Part shown: positions 5,339-16,500 of the stretch, one piece after another
How the letters are laid out: each line of letters starts with the position of its first letter
How positions within the stretch are numbered: the first letter of the stretch is position 1
Source: a virus
DNA length: 37,425 nt
Direction: 5' to 3' (one strand)
IMG/VR virus record: IMGVR_UViG_3300022074_000140
Span: 1-37,425 of that record
Notes under the pieces: generated by a model
What the model was told of the DNA's origin: nothing
Database searches by the model: none
Seen by the model: only the letters and a program-made list of their open reading frames with translations
Made by a program: the position numbers and the translations under genes

Positions 5339-6938
5339 TACCTAAATCCTTTGCTGCGGCAGCGGTGTTTCGTGCCGCCATCGCTTGTTGTTGTACGGCC
5401 TGGGCTTGCATGGCCTGGGCCTGTTGTTGCTGGCGGCCTTGTCGCATCGCTTGTACTTCTTCTTCAGGCCGCAGCAAATCGGGATTCACGCCATTGTTGA
5501 ACATAATGGATCGAACTGCTTGGTCAGCATTGATGTTGTCTAGCACCTGCGGGTTGGCTTGCAAGAGCGGAAGTACGACTTGCAGGCTTTGCAGGAACGC
5601 TTGAGATTCTGCTGACCGCTTGGAGCTGGCCATCGGAGATCGATACTCGATACCCATGCCTGAACCCTTCAAGTCTTCTGGTGGTGGCGGCAGCATGCCA
5701 CTGGACCGCATCCAACTGTAAGTACCCTCAACGATTGGGTTGAGCCACTCAGCGTAGAGCCTCGAAAGGACAGGTGCAGCGGACATCAAACCTTGCTGCC
5801 GACGCTCAATGATCTCTGTGGCCGTCATGCGGTCGTTCATTGGCAACGTCAGTTTGTCCAAAAAGAATGCCTGTTCGATTCGGGCTTCTTGCTTGTCAAG
5901 AAGGCTTTGACCAATAGCAGGGTTAGCACCCGAAACCAACGGCTGCGGAATCTCTCTTTGTCCTGAACGGTAGTACAGAATTGAACCTGGGGACGTGCGG
6001 ATCGGACCTTCAATACTGTTGGCAGGAACCAGCAGAGGCGGTCTAATGGCCAGTTCAGCAGCTTCCAACAATGTCCGCGACATTGCATTAGCCACCTTGA
6101 TGCCGGGAAGCACATGCATGGCTGGACCACGCCCATACATCTCCTCTGCTGCCTTAGACCACCGAGGCACAAGGTAAGGCATGCGGTCAAAGCCACCCTC
6201 TCGTACAACCTCTTTGGTAGAGACCTCTACATACATGCTGGCAAACGGTTTGTTAGTGAAATCCATCTTGTATGGATCCCGCTCTTGGCGCTTGTAAATA
6301 GCGTGTACAAATTCAATTTCCGTGTCGGGGTTGTAAGACCCGGAGTTAGGGTCTGACATTCGCAGGATGTCTTCGGGCAGTTCGTCGCCAAACACATCCA
6401 TTGCGTCCCGCAACGACATGCGGAAGTTTCGGTAGCACTCTGTGACCTTGCCCGCCTCGTTCTCCATGATGTAGAAGTTGGCGAGCTGCCGTGTTTGGAA
6501 GACTAGGTCGTCACCCTCTTGATTGAGATACATGACAGCCGTACCAAAGGAAACAAGATCCAGATACAACTCATGAGAAGCCACAGCAAACTGACTGCGG
6601 TTAGAGTCAAAATACTCCAACATAAGCGTTGTTGACTCATGGAGATATCGTTTGATGTCTTCGCGCTGTGCCAGCCGTGCATTGCTGGCAGTCAGGCCAA
6701 ACCAACGAACACTGGTGTTTGTCAGCATCCCGGAGAGTGCAGCAGCAAGGCTTTGGGCTGCATTAGGAGCAGTGTCGTTAAAAATCTTGTTCCGACGCAT
6801 TTCCCCTGAACTGAATTCGTAGGAGAACTGTCTCGTGGGCAAGGTCAGATCAGCCACCTCTTGCCAATGGTGGTCCCAGTTTGAACGGTGGCTTTTTGCC
6901 TTTTCAAACCTTGAGATGATTTGGTTACCAAGCGTCAT
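5319..6938 (-). CDS. portal protein (head-to-tail connector)
   Basis: 539 residues, the usual size for the T7 gp8-like connector family (Head-tail_con). The family-type N terminus is clear: RFEKAKSHRSNWDHHWQEVA, LTLPTRQF, the NDTAPNAAQSLAAALSGML block and WFGLT, followed by a repeated FGTAVMYLN-type core. The C-terminal ~60 residues are Gln/Ala-rich and probably helical, as in the crown region of portals. It forms the dodecameric ring through which DNA is packaged and ejected. Its position after the large terminase and before the Bbp19-like gene differs from T7, where the portal precedes the scaffold. Confidence 0.95.
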   Translation of the reverse strand: MTLGNQIISRFEKAKSHRSNWDHHWQEVADLTLPTRQFSYEFSSGEMRRNKIFNDTAPNAAQSLAAALSGMLTNTSVRWFGLTASNARLAQREDIKRYLHESTTLMLEYFDSNRSQFAVASHELYLDLVSFGTAVMYLNQEGDDLVFQTRQLANFYIMENEAGKVTECYRNFRMSLRDAMDVFGDELPEDILRMSDPNSGSYNPDTEIEFVHAIYKRQERDPYKMDFTNKPFASMYVEVSTKEVVREGGFDRMPYLVPRWSKAAEEMYGRGPAMHVLPGIKVANAMSRTLLEAAELAIRPPLLVPANSIEGPIRTSPGSILYYRSGQREIPQPLVSGANPAIGQSLLDKQEARIEQAFFLDKLTLPMNDRMTATEIIERRQQGLMSAAPVLSRLYAEWLNPIVEGTYSWMRSSGMLPPPPEDLKGSGMGIEYRSPMASSKRSAESQAFLQSLQVVLPLLQANPQVLDNINADQAVRSIMFNNGVNPDLLRPEEEVQAMRQGRQQQQAQAMQAQAVQQQAMAARNTAAAAKDLGSVRQQQ

Positions 6939-7240
6939 TGGAGAAGCCCTCCTTCAGATTCTTCACCGCCCAGGAGAGACCCTTCAGTGCTATACCCACC
7001 TGCTGCTGCCGCTCCAGCACGACGTTGTTGATCGCGAATCGATTGCAGGTACTTTTCTGCTGCACCCTCTTGTAGCAAGGCTTGACGTTGCTGCTCTTCA
7101 AGTTCAGCCTGAAGGCGTGCTGCTTCTTTCTCAGCCTCGTTTTCGGCAAGTTCGTTTACAACGTAAGTTGTGCCAGCAGAGAGAGCGCTAATGACAAACA
7201 GGGAAAATGGGTCAATGAATGCAAGTACGGGTTCAATCAT
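6935..7240 (-). CDS. small membrane/coiled-coil protein between terminase and portal
   Basis: 101 residues: a hydrophobic N-terminal segment (residues ~3-30, ending GTTYVVNEL), then a Glu/Gln/Ala-rich coiled coil (about 32-75) and a Gly-rich tail. Both ends overlap their neighbours by 4 nt (ATGA). Similar small proteins with a hydrophobic start and a helical rod occur in podovirus structural modules. It may be a virion or ejection accessory, or a holin-like protein. I do not recognise a family. Confidence 0.55.
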   Translation of the reverse strand: MIEPVLAFIDPFSLFVISALSAGTTYVVNELAENEAEKEAARLQAELEEQQRQALLQEGAAEKYLQSIRDQQRRAGAAAAGGYSTEGSLLGGEESEGGLLQ

Positions 7241-8709
7241 CTGTGGAATTCCTCTAGTGGGTCGTAGTCATAATTGTCTACCCGCTCTTGCATGGGCATA
7301 TCAAATTCGCCTTCTGATTGCGAATGCCTGAGCATCATAACTGCGTAACGGGTTGCGGATTCGATATCATCACGTTCTGCTACGATTTTCCCGTCCTTGC
7401 GGTGCAACATTCTTTTTTCTTCAAACCAGTCCGTGAGGTTGCGGAACACGCGAAATCTGCCGGTACGCATACGTTCCAGGATTTCCATGGTCATTGGTTC
7501 TCGAGCCTGGCCACCGCCTTTGTAGTCGTCGTACCGTGCTGAGAATGGCAGCATGTTGACCCCGTGGTTCTCGTACTGGTCTTTGAGGGCTTCGCCACCA
7601 CCCTTGTCGCGGATCATGCCGTCATGGGGCCAGGCTACCGGAATCCAGTCACCCCGCGAGCAAATCGCGTGGCCGTGGTATGCAGCAGTCTCATTTGATT
7701 TTCGGTAGCAATCCGTGACATATACGATGTCGCTGTCCGCGTCGTACGCGATCCAAGCAGCCGCGGCTGGGTGGTCGATTCCGAAGTCGATTCCGCAAAT
7801 GCGCCGGAAGTGGCTTGGAATAGGAAAAGGATCGCATTGGATCTCTTCGTCGGGTACTGGGTATACCCCACCCGAACCCATCATGGGAACGCCTTTTGCC
7901 CGTGTTTCTCGTTCGTGTTCCGGGAAGGATTTGAGAAGTCGTTCTCTTTCTCCTTCGTCTAGGTGCGGAGCGTCTTGCCATGTAGCCGTCGCGTAGTAGA
8001 TGCCAGGTCCACCATCCACAAAGTGACGAATAACATCTGACATACCGAACAATGGAGTACGGGTAAATAGGACCATTCCTTTCTTATCGATGGTACGAGT
8101 TTGGGCTTCAGTAAAAATCATCTGGTCAGTGGGTTCTTCGTCAAGCCAGACCCCATGGCGTGACACACCTTGAAACTTGATATTCCCCTGCTCATAAGAT
8201 TTAAAAGCAAGTTCTGACCAGCCCCCAGATATGTGTTTGACTTTGACGGTGTCGATTACATTTTGCACACCGCATTGCCTAAAGTTGACATCTCCAATAC
8301 ATCTTTTGGGGATCCAGCCAGTGCCGTCCGGCTCTTTTGTACCTTCGATCATGCCGCCTACTAGAGCAAATTGGCAGACATCTCGTGTCAGCTCATTGGT
8401 AGGGCCAGCGACAATCCAAGACGTACAGGTGTCAAACCTCCTGCCTTCCCACCAATCTGGGTACATGCCTGTCAAATGAATGGCCACCTCGGCAGCAGCG
8501 GTCCTGGTCTTTCCGGTACGGTTACCGGCAATAATGGCACGTTCTGGGTTGGATGTGCCTTGGTTGTGCCACTCAGCCTGCCAGTCGTAAGGTCCACCTT
8601 CAGAGCCTTTAGATGCAAGTTCTCCATATTCGACTTCGATGCGAGTCGTCTTGTTGATCTTCTCAAGTTCTTCAAGAAGTTCTAGAGCCCGTGCAGATGC
8701 TTCACTCAT
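7237..8709 (-). CDS. terL: terminase large subunit
   Basis: 490 residues. The ATPase half has Walker A GNRTGKT at 62-68 and Walker B VWLDEE at 187-192. The nuclease half has GIDFGIDHP at 306-314, an HDG near 362-364 and a final DDIESATRYAVMML block, as in RNase H-fold terminase nucleases. The enzyme translocates DNA into the prohead through the portal and cuts the concatemer. The ATG overlaps the fibre gene stop (TGATG), and the stop overlaps the next start (ATGA). The candidate small subunit lies 7 kb away on the other strand. Confidence 0.97.
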   Translation of the reverse strand: MSEASARALELLEELEKINKTTRIEVEYGELASKGSEGGPYDWQAEWHNQGTSNPERAIIAGNRTGKTRTAAAEVAIHLTGMYPDWWEGRRFDTCTSWIVAGPTNELTRDVCQFALVGGMIEGTKEPDGTGWIPKRCIGDVNFRQCGVQNVIDTVKVKHISGGWSELAFKSYEQGNIKFQGVSRHGVWLDEEPTDQMIFTEAQTRTIDKKGMVLFTRTPLFGMSDVIRHFVDGGPGIYYATATWQDAPHLDEGERERLLKSFPEHERETRAKGVPMMGSGGVYPVPDEEIQCDPFPIPSHFRRICGIDFGIDHPAAAAWIAYDADSDIVYVTDCYRKSNETAAYHGHAICSRGDWIPVAWPHDGMIRDKGGGEALKDQYENHGVNMLPFSARYDDYKGGGQAREPMTMEILERMRTGRFRVFRNLTDWFEEKRMLHRKDGKIVAERDDIESATRYAVMMLRHSQSEGEFDMPMQERVDNYDYDPLEEFHR

Positions 8710-10565
8710 CAGACATTGCCGTCCAGTTTTGTCACAATCAACTTATATCCAACACAAAGACCAGTGTTAGAACTGCTCGAAGGGTCTTGGTAAATATGAC
8801 GCGGAAAGACTGCTTGTGTGCCTGCAAAAGTGCAAACACCAGAAATTCCAATCACACTACGACCCGTGCCGTTTTGTCCTTGAATACCAAGGGCAAATCC
8901 TTCAAGCACATTCCTGCCGTTTGCAGGTGCAGACAAACCCGACGAGTTTTGACGCATACCTTCGCGTGGTGTCAACGAATGGCCCCCGTCATCAATTATG
9001 ACATTCGGCACGGCGGTGATTGCACCTGATCCGCCAGTTGCACCGCCACTAGCACTAGATGCTAAAAATGGACCGATTTCTTGGATGAAAGTGGGTCCAT
9101 CTCCAAAATCTGTCGCGTCACCAATGAGTAGACCGCCAGTGCAGTCGAACTTGTAAGTGCCAGGCTGCAAGGTAAACTTGTTGTTGGACGGATCAACTGT
9201 AATCCAACTTGTAGAGTTCAAGAATACGTTGTATGAATCTGCACCCCCGCCGACATTATTAGAAATTTCCAAGGCACTAACAACCCTTGACCCCGGTCCA
9301 CCCGGAGCAATTACACCAAACAAAGCGAACTCTGCGACCCGAAAACCAGCCAACTGTTGGACGGTGTTTAGTGTCGCGGCATCCGTGCTTGCTGATGGTT
9401 CTGCCAGGCCTGTAATTCTGGTTGATTGGCCAAAGTCCAGAGTGGCGGTACTAGATCCGTTTTTGTTGAAAGTCGCATAACTGCTGCCGCCAACACGGAC
9501 AGTCAAGGCATCATCAGTGCCGTTGCCAGATCCTGGGTTCTGCTTATGGCTGTAGACAATTCCGCCCATGTTGTTATCAAGAGGGCTGCCAAAATAGATG
9601 TTGCCAAACTGTGTCGCGGATGCTGGCTCAGGGCTCAAAATTGACATGCCAGCGTTGGTATCGTCTTCTTCAATCACCAAAGTGTCGCCAGCAGCGTTTG
9701 CAGTCGCCCCAGTAACAGCTCCTGCTGAGTGATGAATGATGTGGACTGAGCCGTCAGCACTAGCGTGGTCGATGTTTACACCGATCTTGTTGCCAGATGC
9801 CGTGGATTTAATCTGACCACCGGCAACAATAAGGTCGTCGTTGACGGTTACGGTCTTGGGGCCAGTCCCGTTTCCAAGAACCACATTGCCATTACAGGTC
9901 AAGTCAGTGCCGGTAATGTTGGCAAACGTCACGTTGTCTGACGTTGCCAGGCTCATGTTTGCGCGTACTGTGGTCGGGGTAGCAACCGCGTATGCGTTAG
10001 AGGTCACAATGAGCATGTTGTTGTTTGCTTGGCCACTAGGGCTTGGCACGTTCAGACTGCTGCCTTCTCCGATGTTCGCAGCCTGCTCAACAGCCAAAAC
10101 TCGGGTCGTGATTGCGTCTAACTGTGACTTGTTGATGGCATCGCCAGAGGCTGAACCATCCGTAACGTTGACAATCCGCAGGCTCTCAGCGTCCATTGTC
10201 GTGCCGTCGGTGGTGTTTCTACCAAGTGCCTGCTGCATCTGAGCTGCGAGACGGTCTAGTGATGTCTCAACAGATTCAGCAGGAAACACTCCCGTCGCAG
10301 ACAAGTCCAAAGTCTGGGTTTCTGGCACGATACGGTTGATGCGTACCTTGGTCCCCGAGTTCAAGCCAGCATCAAAGCGAAGGGTTGCACCAGTATCTGT
10401 CTTGTCAACGATTGAAAAGCCAGTGGTAATCAGCGTCTCTGTACCGCTTTGGTCGTGCAGCACTTTGATATCACTGTCCTCAAAAAACTTGTAGGGGATT
10501 GTGAAATCAGTTTGGCTAGAAGTAGCCGTGTATTGAACCGTGTTAGTTGAGGTGCTTAGGGTCAT
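8709..10565 (-). CDS. tail fibre protein with T7 gp17-like N terminus
   Basis: 618 residues. The first ~110 (VQYTATSSQTDFTIPYKFF, FSIVDKTDTGATLRF, VRINRIVPETQTLDLSATG, FPAESVETSLDRLAAQMQQA) match the T7-type fibre N-terminal domain that docks to the tail. The middle is Gly/Thr/Asn-rich with repetitive short beta segments, including GNGTGPKTVTVNDDLIVAGG, as in trimeric fibre shafts. The last ~200 residues are the probable receptor-binding part, with no recognised enzyme or chaperone motif. The 5' end overlaps the giant virion gene as ATGA. Confidence 0.9.
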   Translation of the reverse strand: MTLSTSTNTVQYTATSSQTDFTIPYKFFEDSDIKVLHDQSGTETLITTGFSIVDKTDTGATLRFDAGLNSGTKVRINRIVPETQTLDLSATGVFPAESVETSLDRLAAQMQQALGRNTTDGTTMDAESLRIVNVTDGSASGDAINKSQLDAITTRVLAVEQAANIGEGSSLNVPSPSGQANNNMLIVTSNAYAVATPTTVRANMSLATSDNVTFANITGTDLTCNGNVVLGNGTGPKTVTVNDDLIVAGGQIKSTASGNKIGVNIDHASADGSVHIIHHSAGAVTGATANAAGDTLVIEEDDTNAGMSILSPEPASATQFGNIYFGSPLDNNMGGIVYSHKQNPGSGNGTDDALTVRVGGSSYATFNKNGSSTATLDFGQSTRITGLAEPSASTDAATLNTVQQLAGFRVAEFALFGVIAPGGPGSRVVSALEISNNVGGGADSYNVFLNSTSWITVDPSNNKFTLQPGTYKFDCTGGLLIGDATDFGDGPTFIQEIGPFLASSASGGATGGSGAITAVPNVIIDDGGHSLTPREGMRQNSSGLSAPANGRNVLEGFALGIQGQNGTGRSVIGISGVCTFAGTQAVFPRHIYQDPSSSSNTGLCVGYKLIVTKLDGNV

Positions 10566-13500
10566 TTGGGCAAGTCCTTCTTCTTATCGTTTTCATAGCG
10601 TCGGATTTCTTTTCTAATCTCATCCATAAAATCATCGGTTGCTCGTTTGAAATCCTCTTCTGTCATATCGCCAACTGATACTTCAGGATACCGAGTTCGG
10701 ATCAGCGAATTCCACAAGTTATTAGCCTGTAGTGCGGTGGTGGCAACTTCTTTGGTGCTTTTGTTGCCAACAGACATCAAAAGGAGAGCTGTAGCGACCG
10801 CAAGATCAAGCCCTTCTTTGTCAGAGATTTTTTCACCTCTCATGGCTTTGCGCAAAATCTGCACGGCATCTTCTGGCAGGTCAGAAACAAGTTCCAAGAA
10901 AGCCTGGGCTGGTTTTTCAGACCGACCGTAGTCACGAATTGCGCCTTGAGGAATCAATTCCGCGTCTTCTAGGACATCGATTGTGCCTGACCTGAGAGTT
11001 CCCGGTGCGTTCATCAATGCCCCCGGTATACCTGGGACCATTGCGCCTCCTGTTTCAACAACTCCCACCACCAGCTCGCCAGCAATCGTTCGCGGGTTCC
11101 AATCAACTTCCTCGTCTTCAGGAATTGGAATACCCCCCAACTTTTTAGCCTGGTTCATACTTTCATCGACTAGACGTTTGAAAATGGTTGCCATTGCAAC
11201 AGTAGTAAACGCAGCCGTAAGTACATTTTTGATGTTGTTCAGACTTGTCGGGTTGGACATTAGTTGACTGTACATCTTGGTGAGCGCGGCACGAAACGGC
11301 ATCATCATTTGAATCGCTGGATTCATCCGTGCATTGAAAAGACTAGGTGATGCTGAGACTGGGTTTGGCATCGGCTGGGTTTTTGAAATCGTGGGCAACG
11401 CGCGTTCGTTGGTCGCAGATTGGAACAGAGGATGTTCTAGGATTTGGCGACCGTTACGGCGTATTCCGGATGGTGTAATTTCAATACCTCTAGCCCCAAG
11501 GTCATTCAAAAGCCGATCAAAGGTTCCAGATTGATCCATCCCGAAATGGCCAACAGCAGCACTTTTGTCACCGGTCTCGGCGTAAGTAACAAGGGAATCC
11601 AGAGTCCACTGTTCAGCACTGCTCCAGATTTGCACAATAGTGTGACGGTCAACACTACGCATCATTGCAAGCGCTGCCTCTGTCAACTCCACGTCATTCA
11701 CATAAGCCGATGTTGTAGATGCGCCAGCGTCGTAACCGACTCCCACGTTCAGAGTGTTCTGGCTGAAGCGAGCCCAAAGCAAGCCTGATCCATTAATCAT
11801 CCGTTCGTACGTCTCGTTTTGCGAGTTAACGAACAAAGCACGCCCGGCCTCGGGAACACCACCCGTGAACGGATTTGCATACGTCGAATTTTTGTATCTA
11901 CTAGGGATGAGCCCAGGTTGATCACCAAAAGCCAGTGGGTATGAACCTGCCTGCTTGACTGCCGTCGTTGGGCTGACAAGACGTGTAGCGCTAACTCCAC
12001 GGTTTAGGCTACGCAGAATCTCAGACAAGTATGGAGTGTCGCCGCCGATTCGGTATCCCAAGACATCTGCAACCTCGCCTACAACCTGATTCGCCATGTT
12101 GTCGGCATACCGAGATCCACCTTTTTTGCCATCCATTGCACGTCTTGTTGAGCTGCTGCTACGACTGTTAAACAGCCCATACAACACATTTGCATTTGGA
12201 GCCATCTCGTGATGGACATAGTTCTCAGTCGCACGGCGTGAGATAAAGGACAGGCCGTCCGTAATTACGATGCCCCTTTTCTTTGTGCCAGAGCGTTGTG
12301 CCTGCGTGCTTGAAAGATCAGTAAGACTTTGTCCTCCATTTGTAAGTTCTTGCTGTACGTCCTGTTGAGTCCTTCTTTTGCCATCACCAAGAATGTCGCC
12401 ACGCCGTCGTGGGAAGAAAGTCAACCCCAGCTCAGACTGCTCAAGTCTTTGTCCCGCAGCAACCCTGACTTCGTGCATCTGGCTGGTTTCATCACTCATT
12501 GAAAGCAAGAAGTCTGACAGCTCGCGTGGCTTAAGACCTAACTGCTCAAGAATGTTCATCTGTTCGACAATTACCGCCACGTCGTTGGAAGTCAATTCCA
12601 CTGATTTAATGGTCTGACCCTTACGCACAATCTCGATTGGAGCGCCATTGACAATGATTTCCCGAAAACCGCTTTGATCCCGAATAGTTGTGTAAAGGTG
12701 GACCAACTCCATTGGGTTCATCACAACCCGTTCGTTTTCAAAGTTGAGACCTATAGACCGAGTTTGCCTGAATCCATTAACAAGTGAGCCCAAAAGCCCA
12801 GGTTGGTATGAGGGGTGGTACTCAGCGAGACGTTCTATCGGGAAACCGGCTGTGTCTGCAAACTCTACAAACGCTCTTCCATCGTCGCGTTGGCGACCTC
12901 TAACACCGCTCGATGCCACGATAAATCCATTGACAGTTTGGGCAATCTCGCTTTCTTCTCCAGCCATACGGATTGCCAAGTCTTGTGGGGACATATCTCG
13001 CAGCCCCAATCCGCCTACTAGATCACCGCCGACCTCGCCAGTTTCAGTGTCTACTTTTCTGTCTTTGAGGGGCGAAGTGCGGATTTCACTTGTAATTCTC
13101 AAATCGCGCCGTGTGTCCTCTGCAACCTTTTTGGCCGCTTCTGCTTCTTGAAGTTCTTTGTTGACGGCTAGCAGGTCGTCAATTTGTTCAGCGGCTTCGA
13201 TCTTTGCAATTCGATTTGAGTGCAGTACATCAAGAGGCTGTTGTTTAGGGTCAAGTGCCAACAAGTCAACGTCAGGCTGAGAGTTAAGATATGCGTTCCG
13301 TGCCTGATCAAACGAAGCATCAAGACGCTCGTCGCCAGTCTTTCCGTTGTCTCGAGCCCACTTCATAGTGTCTTCGGCAGAATTTTTGACATTGGTAGAC
13401 AACGGGTTGATCCGGTTGCCAAACATGGCTTGTTCAAACAGCGGTACAAGGTCAGGGTGGATTTCTTCCTTTTGAACTTTACCAACGGCTTCCGCCCAGT

Positions 13501-16500
13501 CCTTGGTATTCACCTTCCACAGTTCTGTCTCAACCAATATCGCGGTTTTCTGAACTGCTTCGATTCCCTTTTCTAAGACCTTGTCAGCAGTTGCAGTTTC
13601 CTTGGGCAACATTCTGAGAACGCGACCACGAATCGAATTATTCTCTTTGGTTGACAAACCATTCTTAGTCAGCAGTTTGTCAATCTCACCACGAACCAAA
13701 GTGAAAGCGTCCGCAGAGTCTTTGCGGTCCTGTCGTACCTCCGCAGTTTTTGCTTTCTGTTCTGCAAGTCTTGCATCACTGCGAGCCTTCTGCTCCTCAA
13801 GCCTTATCTGTGCTTTGAGAGCCGCCTCTTCACGTTGCTCACGGTTGCGCGCCCTGGTCTCAGTCGCTTCTGCTCGTTGTTTTTCCAGTTGTTCGGTTCG
13901 TGCGATGCGAGCCTTTTCGGTAGCCTCACGCACACCAGCGCGGTACGCACGACGTTCTGCTGGTGTAACTTGCTGTGGGTCTAAGGGTAATTCGTTGTCA
14001 ACCAGAAGCTGCAACTCAGACTCACTGAGTTCGATGCCAGCATCTCGTCTTCTTTTAACTTTGCCGATTTCTTTTGGATCTGCGGGCTTTCGCAACGCAT
14101 CTTTGTTGGTAATTACAATTTCTTCTACGTTGGTTTTAGATCCATCACCACTCGTTCCAGTTGCGCGATATGCATCGAACCCTTTTTCTTTGAGGGCTTC
14201 TGCAAGTTGTGCATCTACACCATCACCAAGGTAAAAGCCCTGCCCTCTGAAATTTGGATCCAAAAACTCATGGATCATTCCGCCTGCGTATTCTTCAGAT
14301 CCAGGTTTTACTTGTGGAAAACCGAGTTCTGCCAACGTGTCGAGAACTACTTGTTCGGATGCAATCTTATTTTTTTCCAGTTCAAAAGTCTGCACTGCAC
14401 CTTCAGTAGCAGCACCGTATTTTTCCGCTTCACTTAGGGTTTCCGTTGAGTAGGTGAGGGCGCTGTCAGGATCTACTTCTCCGCCTCGGTAGACTTTGAC
14501 AACGTCAGGCTTGGGTGGTTCAGGTTTCTTGGCCTTGGGCTTTTTAGCAGGAGTTGTAACTTCAACTTCTACGCCAAACTCTGCAAGCATGATGTCTCGC
14601 AGCAAACCTGCGGACTCTGATTTTGGATCAGCAAGATTTATGGTGTTTATGTCTCGTAGTTGTTCGACACTAATTTGTGTGTTGCCATATACGACGTTGG
14701 TCTGTTGGCCAAAGGAGGTTGTAGGCAGAGACCTAATGATGTCTTTTGCTTTGCCAAGCAACAGGTCAAAAGCAGGATCACCTGGCACAAGGCCACTGGT
14801 TCCTGCGTCCATCATGACTTCAGCAAGAATGCCCTCTGCTTTAGCAGTCAAAGGCTTTGGAGTTCTGGGAGCAGGCGTTTTAAGTTCAGTCCCTGCTTCT
14901 GCTGCTGCAATAAACTCATCATCCAAGAGTGGGTTTTGACGCATCGCCTCGATCTCTTCAGGCGTGTAAGGCCGAGGAGTTGAGTCAATCGGTGCAGGCT
15001 CACCCGGAACCGAAGGCTCAGGTCCACCTTGGAAGTAGGTTCTGCTGTCTGGGCTCAGACGGCTCCAGTACGCAAACTGTGGCAAATCTTGTGTAGGAGC
15101 CCCACTAGCCATGTTTGCAGGCAGCGTTCCTTCTACGGTCCCTGACACCGCCATATCGGGCCTACCAGCCTCTCTGACAGGCACGGGCCTCGAAAGACCC
15201 CCCACGGCTCCGGGAGGCGGCATAGACGTTGCAGGCGGCGGTGTGCCTTGCATTGGAGGCGGCAGTTGACCAACCGGCGCTGGGAGCTGGGCAGTCTCCA
15301 ACGGTGGCAACTCTGGCCTTGGCTGCATGCTCTGTGGCCGGAGTCCACGCCGGAGGATCTCTTTGTCGAGTTGTCTGATGACTTCTCTGGCTGCTTGTCG
15401 TTCATACCCAGTCAAAGGTCCGCGTTCAAACATTTGCGGCCTAGTGCCGTCAGGCAAGGTGGTCTCAGCACGGTGGACTGTCCCTACAACCCCACCAGGT
15501 TTGAGCCCTGCCTGTCTGGCCAAAGTGTTGCGAAGAGCGGCTAGTTGGCTACCAGACAAAGAAGATGCATCTGTTAGTGAACGTGCCATGATGGTGTCAC
15601 GAATAATTTGCGACTGAACATTTTCGAGAGCAGAAATGGCCGCGGCGACATCAAGCATCTCACCTTGCTGGCCTTGTGTCCGGTAGTGGGCTCTCATTCG
15701 TTGCAGCTCTTGCTGCACTTTCATGTATTGCATCCGGCCTGAGTAGGCTTTGACAGCCATTGGGATTGTCGAAAAGGCGGCGTACACCCCAAAGTGTTTT
15801 GGAGAGTCGCGTAGATTTTCCGACAAGTAGAGTTGTGCGGTTGCGGCTGTTCGCTCTTCTGCAAGAATCAAATCTTGCAAAGTTCCGTTGCCGACTTCAA
15901 GCGTTGCGCCTAACGCACCGCTTTTTGCGGCAGTAGTAGAGAGCTGCACCATCATCTGGGCAGCTTCTTTGGCGGTCATGTCTTTTGCGCCTTGAATAAA
16001 GAATTTTTCTAGAAGAGGCTGGGCTTGAGCCCCCATAAATTTAAAAAGCCGCAGGATGCCGTAGTGGTATGCGACGTTCACTGCTGCTAGACCCGCAGCA
16101 GTTGTACGGTCCTGTTCAACTCCCACTTTAATTCCGTCTGCGTATGTACGAGCAGCAACATCAGTCAGCAACACGGGCGCTAAAAACCACTTAGACAAAT
16201 CAACCATAAACCCAGGGGTTCGGGAAAACAGTTCGCCATCACGCTTTTGGTAGCGTTGTAAAAAATCTTGTCGTTGTAGCACGGCTTCGTCGCGTTTTTC
16301 GACCAACCTGTCCCCAAACTCGTCTTTAAATTCTTGAGCAGCCTTTTGACCAGCCTCTTCGCCTTCTCTGGCAGAAACCATCCGTTCGACCAGTGCGCCT
16401 ACTGGGACAGCAAACAAGTCTTGTGTTGCGACTCCTAAATCCTTGTCAATAACATCTAGGGCAGTAGAGAAATTGCCAAAAGGTTCTACAAGTGAGGTGA

